From Hibiscus mutabilis (taxonomy: Eukaryota; Streptophyta; Magnoliopsida; Malvales; Malvaceae), in contig CM033738.1 of assembly GCA_019671005.1 (NCBI GenBank), positions 16,208,202-16,272,201 on the forward strand: a stretch of 64,000 nucleotides of DNA, written 5' to 3'. The position numbers were made by a program, and so were the translations under genes. Below the pieces are notes generated by a model. It made no database searches and was not told the origin of the DNA. It worked only from the letters and a program-made list of their open reading frames with translations. Below are positions 60,100 through 64,000 of this stretch, piece by piece. Positions within the stretch are counted from its first letter, which is position 1; every line of letters begins with the position of its first letter.

Positions 60100-61130
60100 C
60101 GGTAAGACTAAGCCGATGATGTTGTAACGGTTGGTGTGGGAATAGGCTTGCTGTTATTCAATGGACAGTCTGGGATAAAATGGCCCTGTTCACCACAAAA
60201 ATAGCAAGCTCTATACTGTTTGCGACATTGTCCCTCTGGTGTTTGTTCTGGCAATAGTTGTATACTGGATGTTGTGCAGCTTGCCCCAAACCTCCAGTAC
60301 TCTCAACTGAAGCAGTCTTAGCAAACGACTGGGTCATTGTATGCGGTTTAGCAATATTCCCTAATTGGGAAGGCTGAGGATAAACATTCTGCTTCAGACC
60401 TCGATACTTTCCTTTCTTGTTAGGCTTTGGAGGACGAGAATCATCATATTGCCTCTTCTCGGATAGGATAGATCCTCCAAACCTCAGAGCTTCCTGAGCT
60501 GCTTTAGTGGCCTTGACCCGATTCACCAGGTCCTGAAAGTTCGTAGTGCCCAATGTTGTAAACATAGGGCGTAGCTAGTCACTAAGCCCAGCGATAAACA
60601 TACTGCACTTCTTCTCCTCCTTCTTGATATATTCAACTCCATATCGACAGTACTTACAAAAATCATGGATATACTTCTCCACGGGTCGTCTACCTTGTTT
60701 AAGATGGAGGAAAATGTTACGTCTCTCCGCAATGTAGTACTCTGATGTTCCTGTTGTGAAATTCTCGAAGAAAGAAATCACAGGTTATAGCTTTCTCAGG
60801 TGCCGTGAGAACAGTAGTCTCCTACTATTGGAGTGCCTCGTCTTCCAGTAATGCAAGAGCGCATTCCAATTTGTATTAATCTGAACATTGTAGCTGCTTA
60901 TTCAGGACTCACAGGGTGCTATCCAACCAGTACTCAGCAACCTCAGGATTGTCATCATCCTGACCAGTAAAGGTATAAGCCCAAAGCTACGATAGCTTAT
61001 CAATAGGGGCTCGAACATATTGGATAACCGGTGTCGTAGGTTGCACAACCTGCTCAACTCTCATTGAAGACAAACTATTTGAACAAGTCATCCATGTTCC
61101 GATAACATTTAGTCAGAGCAGTCATTGCCA
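60100..61130 (-). pseudogene. gag: Gypsy 2 gag with CCHC zinc knuckle, 5' truncated
   Basis: The Retrotrans_gag core is readable across frames (F-F-E-N-F-T-T-G-T-S-E-Y-Y, then R-R-P-V-E-K-Y-I-H-D-F-C-K-Y). A basic linker (K-K-G-K-Y-R-G) and the zinc knuckle C-Y-F-C-G-E-Q-G-H-F-I-P-D-C (about 60170-60211) follow, the latter in a frame shifted from the main ORF. Homology fades near 61130. No 5' LTR or primer site was found beyond it, so the element has lost its 5' end. Confidence 0.8.
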
Positions 61131-61586
61131 GTGTTTTAAAAAACGGTCCGCAACTGCGATTACGACCATTTTAGTGTGTTAATTGAAACACAATGTCACC
61201 AAAGTGAGTGCTTCTGTGTAGATTAACTTATTTAGAATATCAAGATGTTTATGTTTTTGTAATTCATGCGTTTATTAATTGGACTAAAAGAAAATTAATA
61301 TTTGGTCGAATTTCAACGACACATGTGGTAATAAATATGTGACAAGTACAAGGTATTTTATGTGTGCAATACGTTAGTCCAAAGATTAATCTATTGTTCG
61401 ACATAGTTTATTGTCGGTGTTTGATTACTACAACAAGAGTATTGCTTACTATTAATATTACTGTCCAAAGACTTGACATTAATGTTGTGTTTGGTATCTT
61501 GAGGGAAATTAGTCATTACTTTGAATTTATTTGTTTACTTATGAAATATTGATGTGAGCCTGTTTATTTTTATTTTGTTCTATATT
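61131..61586. other. Unassigned DNA, possible leader of copia 4
   Basis: No LTR or primer site was recognised. The stretch directly before the gag fragment ends in a pyrimidine-rich 'tgttctatattcag'. Confidence 0.4.
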
Positions 61587-62005
61587 CAGCTAGTTCTTCT
61601 GCTGCAACAATATATGCTAATGTCAATTCTATACCCATACTTAATGAGACAAATTTCAAGGTATGAAAAAAGGTACTTACGCATAGTGCTTGGTTGTATG
61701 GACATAGACCTTGCATTAAGGCAAGAACAACTTGCACCTCTCACCGCGGATAGCACCCCTGATGTAAAAAAAGATTTTGAGAGGTGGGATCGTTCTAATC
61801 GCATGAGTATGATGATCATGAAACACAACATTTCGGAAGCCTTTAAGGGCACAGAATTTGAAGAAATTACTCTGGCCAAGTCTTTCCTTGACGATCTTGA
61901 GCAACGTTTTGCTAAAAACAATAAGGTCGAAATGACATCACTTCTGACTTCTTTGATGTGTATGAAGTATAAGGGTCAAGGAGATGTAAGAGAGTACATT
62001 ATAGA
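61587..62005 (+). pseudogene. gag: Copia 4 gag fragment
   Basis: The N-terminal part is readable in one frame as S-S-S-A-A-T-I-Y-A-N-V-N-S-I-P-I-L-N-E-T-N-F-K. A frame change in the 'gaaaaaagg' run follows. Then L-R-I-V-L-G-C-M-D-I-D-L-A-L-R, D-R-S-N-R-M-S-M-M-I-M-K-H and C-M-K-Y-K-G-Q-G-D-V-R-E-Y-I form a typical copia UBN2 capsid. The coding stops at 62005, where a gypsy LTR begins. Zinc knuckle and polymerase are not present. Confidence 0.8.
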
Positions 62006-64000
62006 TGTAATATCCTAAATTTTGGCCAGTGACCAAAATGTAAAATTTGAAAGTTTTGGGGTTGAAAGTATAAACTTTGGAAAAGTTTAGGGACTAAAGT
62101 GTAAATTTCCCCAACAAGTGATTTTATTCAATATAAGTGTGAATTTGATCGAAATAAGAACCTTGATATCAGTTTTGAGAATTAAGATACAGTAAAAGGT
62201 ATCGAATTTGGATCGAATAAAATTGTTAAGCGTGCTCAGGCCAGGGAAATACTATGATAGGTGACCTCTGGGAAGATCCCATAAAAGTGTTTCTAATCGA
62301 TATTTTGGACTCAGTAAAAGTAAAGAATATTCGAATGGATTGTCGATAAAGGATTTCTAAGAGAAATCTTATTTTATGGAGATTTTCGATAATTATCGAA
62401 ATAGTAGACCGAGTTAGGAAAATTCAGTCTAAGTTCTGGGAAAGGAAGTTTTTATGAGATAATAGAGTTTAGTTCCTGAATATGGAAATATGTAATTTTT
62501 GGAATAAATCCAATAGTTCGAAAAAGTTAAAATCGCAGTAGAAGTATTTTACGAATATCGTGAGATCGGATCGAATCAAAATTTCAGAGGTTGTTCCATA
62601 AGTCATGGAAAGGTTATAAAATAATATTTAAGGAATATTGACCTGTTGGGAATGAACTATTTTAGTTGGATTGTAATGGAATGGCAATTTTGAAGTAAAC
62701 TAGTAAATAAAAATTAGTTGGAGGGCAAATTGGTCATTTGGACCCAATGGCAATTTCGAAATATTTAAAAAGTTATAAGGGCAATTTTGGAAAGAGGAAA
62801 TGGAAGATTTAATCTTGGCCTTTGATTGATGATAAGATTAATCGCAACCGTTGGATAAAAGGGTATTTTAGTAATTCCATATTTAAATGAATTTAAAATT
62901 CATTTAAAGATACATGTGGCATAATATGGATTATTTTATGTAGAATGAAAAAAAACATGAAGTATTCTTCATCTCCTACATTTTTGAAACTTAAGGGGAG
63001 AAAGGGAGAAAATTTTCCAAGTTCGATTCAAGCCCTGAAACTTAATTTTCAAGTAATCTTTCGAACTACAAAGTTGTTATACTCTTCAAGCTCTATCTTT
63101 TGATATCAATAATTCATGGAATCCATGCTTGATTGATGATAATTTACATGAGAAAGAAATTAGGGTTTATGGAAAAATTTGGGGCTTTTGAGAATTTATG
63201 CTTCCATGATTGAATTCAAGTTGAAATCAAGTTAGTATGATGATAAGTTCATGTTATTGAGTTGGGATTTAAACTCTACATATTTTGATTATTATGAAGA
63301 TGATTAAGGTTTGAGGATCTAAGTTTAATTTGGGATTTGTGATGTTAGATTAATGATTTAGTAAGCTTGAATTGTTGATTGGATGCAAAGCCCTAAGTTA
63401 AAAATTTAGGGACCATTTCGGCAAGCTCTAAAGTTTAGGGAACAAATCTGAATTTTTATGAAATTGATGTGTATTTATGTTATTAATGATGTTAGAGACA
63501 TGAAAATGACGTTAGAATGCTAAACCGATGTTGAATCAAAGTAGTGACTATTTTGACAAATTGTCAAAATTAAGTGACCATTTCGGCAAGGAGGTTTTTG
63601 ATAAGGATTAAATCTAAATTTTAGTTGAAATAATAGAATTCAAGTAGTAATGTTGATTTGAGGACTAAATTGAAAAGTTAAGAAGTTTGAATCCTTATCT
63701 TTGCATTTTAGTGACTAATTCAGAAAAAAGGAAAAATTAGGGGGGATCAATGTTGAATAATTATTTGATGAAAAAGGGTGATAAGTTGATGGTTTGAATC
63801 AAGTATTGAGACTAAATTGAAAATTATAGGAGTAAGGAGAAGTTAGTATAAAGTTTGAAGTTATTTATGGAAAGATGTATAGGAAAACTGGAATTGGCAG
63901 TAAGTTTGAAAATTCACCATAAATTCTATAAAAATGGTTAGATGGTGAATTTTATACCGATGTAAAGACTTGTTCATCTAGTTTCATTTCAAGCAAACGG
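62006..64000 (+). repeat. Gypsy 3 LTR, cut by the window end
   Basis: It starts TGTAATATCCTAAATTTTGG, close to the TGTAACAACCCAGATTTTGG start of gypsy 1. The start falls inside the copia 4 gag, as expected for a nested insertion. At least 1,995 bp belong to the LTR-like stretch. Repeated phrases such as 'gggaccatttcggcaag' and 'gaccatttcggcaagg' occur at about 63409 and 63580. No primer site or gene was reached before the end of the window. Which LTR this is could not be told. Confidence 0.6.

Overview
This looks like a retrotransposon-rich, AT-rich intergenic stretch of a flowering-plant nuclear genome. The evidence is intron-containing R2R3-MYB architecture, plant-type Ty1/copia and Ty3/gypsy elements primed by initiator tRNA-Met, plant LINEs with an RRM first ORF, tRNA-derived SINEs, hAT- and Mutator-type MITEs and degenerate TTTAGGG runs. 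A eudicot is likely. Malvaceae would fit, but that is inference. I see only one gene of the host itself: a three-exon R2R3-MYB of the RAX/Blind type on the minus strand (25245-26320).

Layout. 1-2671: gene-free DNA with a tRNA-derived SINE split by a 376-bp TIR element. 2672-18608: an old Ty3/gypsy element with long LTRs and a mostly decayed interior, into which a complete 8.4-kb Ty1/copia element (6460-14857) is inserted. Its 3' LTR is cut short where a truncated SIRE-like copia (18609-about 20490) begins. 20750-21450: a minisatellite. 22979-24377: a 740-bp fold-back element and a hAT-type MITE. 25245-26480: the MYB gene and probable TATA box, with another fold-back repeat at about 26684-27010. 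27011-30565: featureless AT-rich DNA. 30566-34633: two hAT-type elements with clear duplications (the second carries a nested LINE) and a third TIR element between them. 35448-42234: a complete minus-strand copia element inserted in a MITE. 42235-49461: AT-rich DNA with MITEs. 49462-51867: a plus-strand LINE cut by a gypsy element. 51868-about 61130: the minus-strand gypsy element, with a 3.0-kb LTR and a Tat/Athila-like LTR inserted in its integrase. 61587-62005: a copia gag fragment cut by a third gypsy LTR that runs off the window.

None of the transposons has an intact coding set. Stops, frameshifts and lost catalytic residues are marked in the entries. The elements act as a layered record: in several places the order of insertion can be read from flanking duplications. 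The one live-looking gene is the MYB.

No new enzymatic or defence system is visible. The most unusual recurring signal is that several unrelated repeat families each carry dense arrays of one short palindromic word (TATCGATA, GTTTCGAAAC, CTCGACTCGA, TTGGCA/TGCCAA) in their LTRs or terminal regions.
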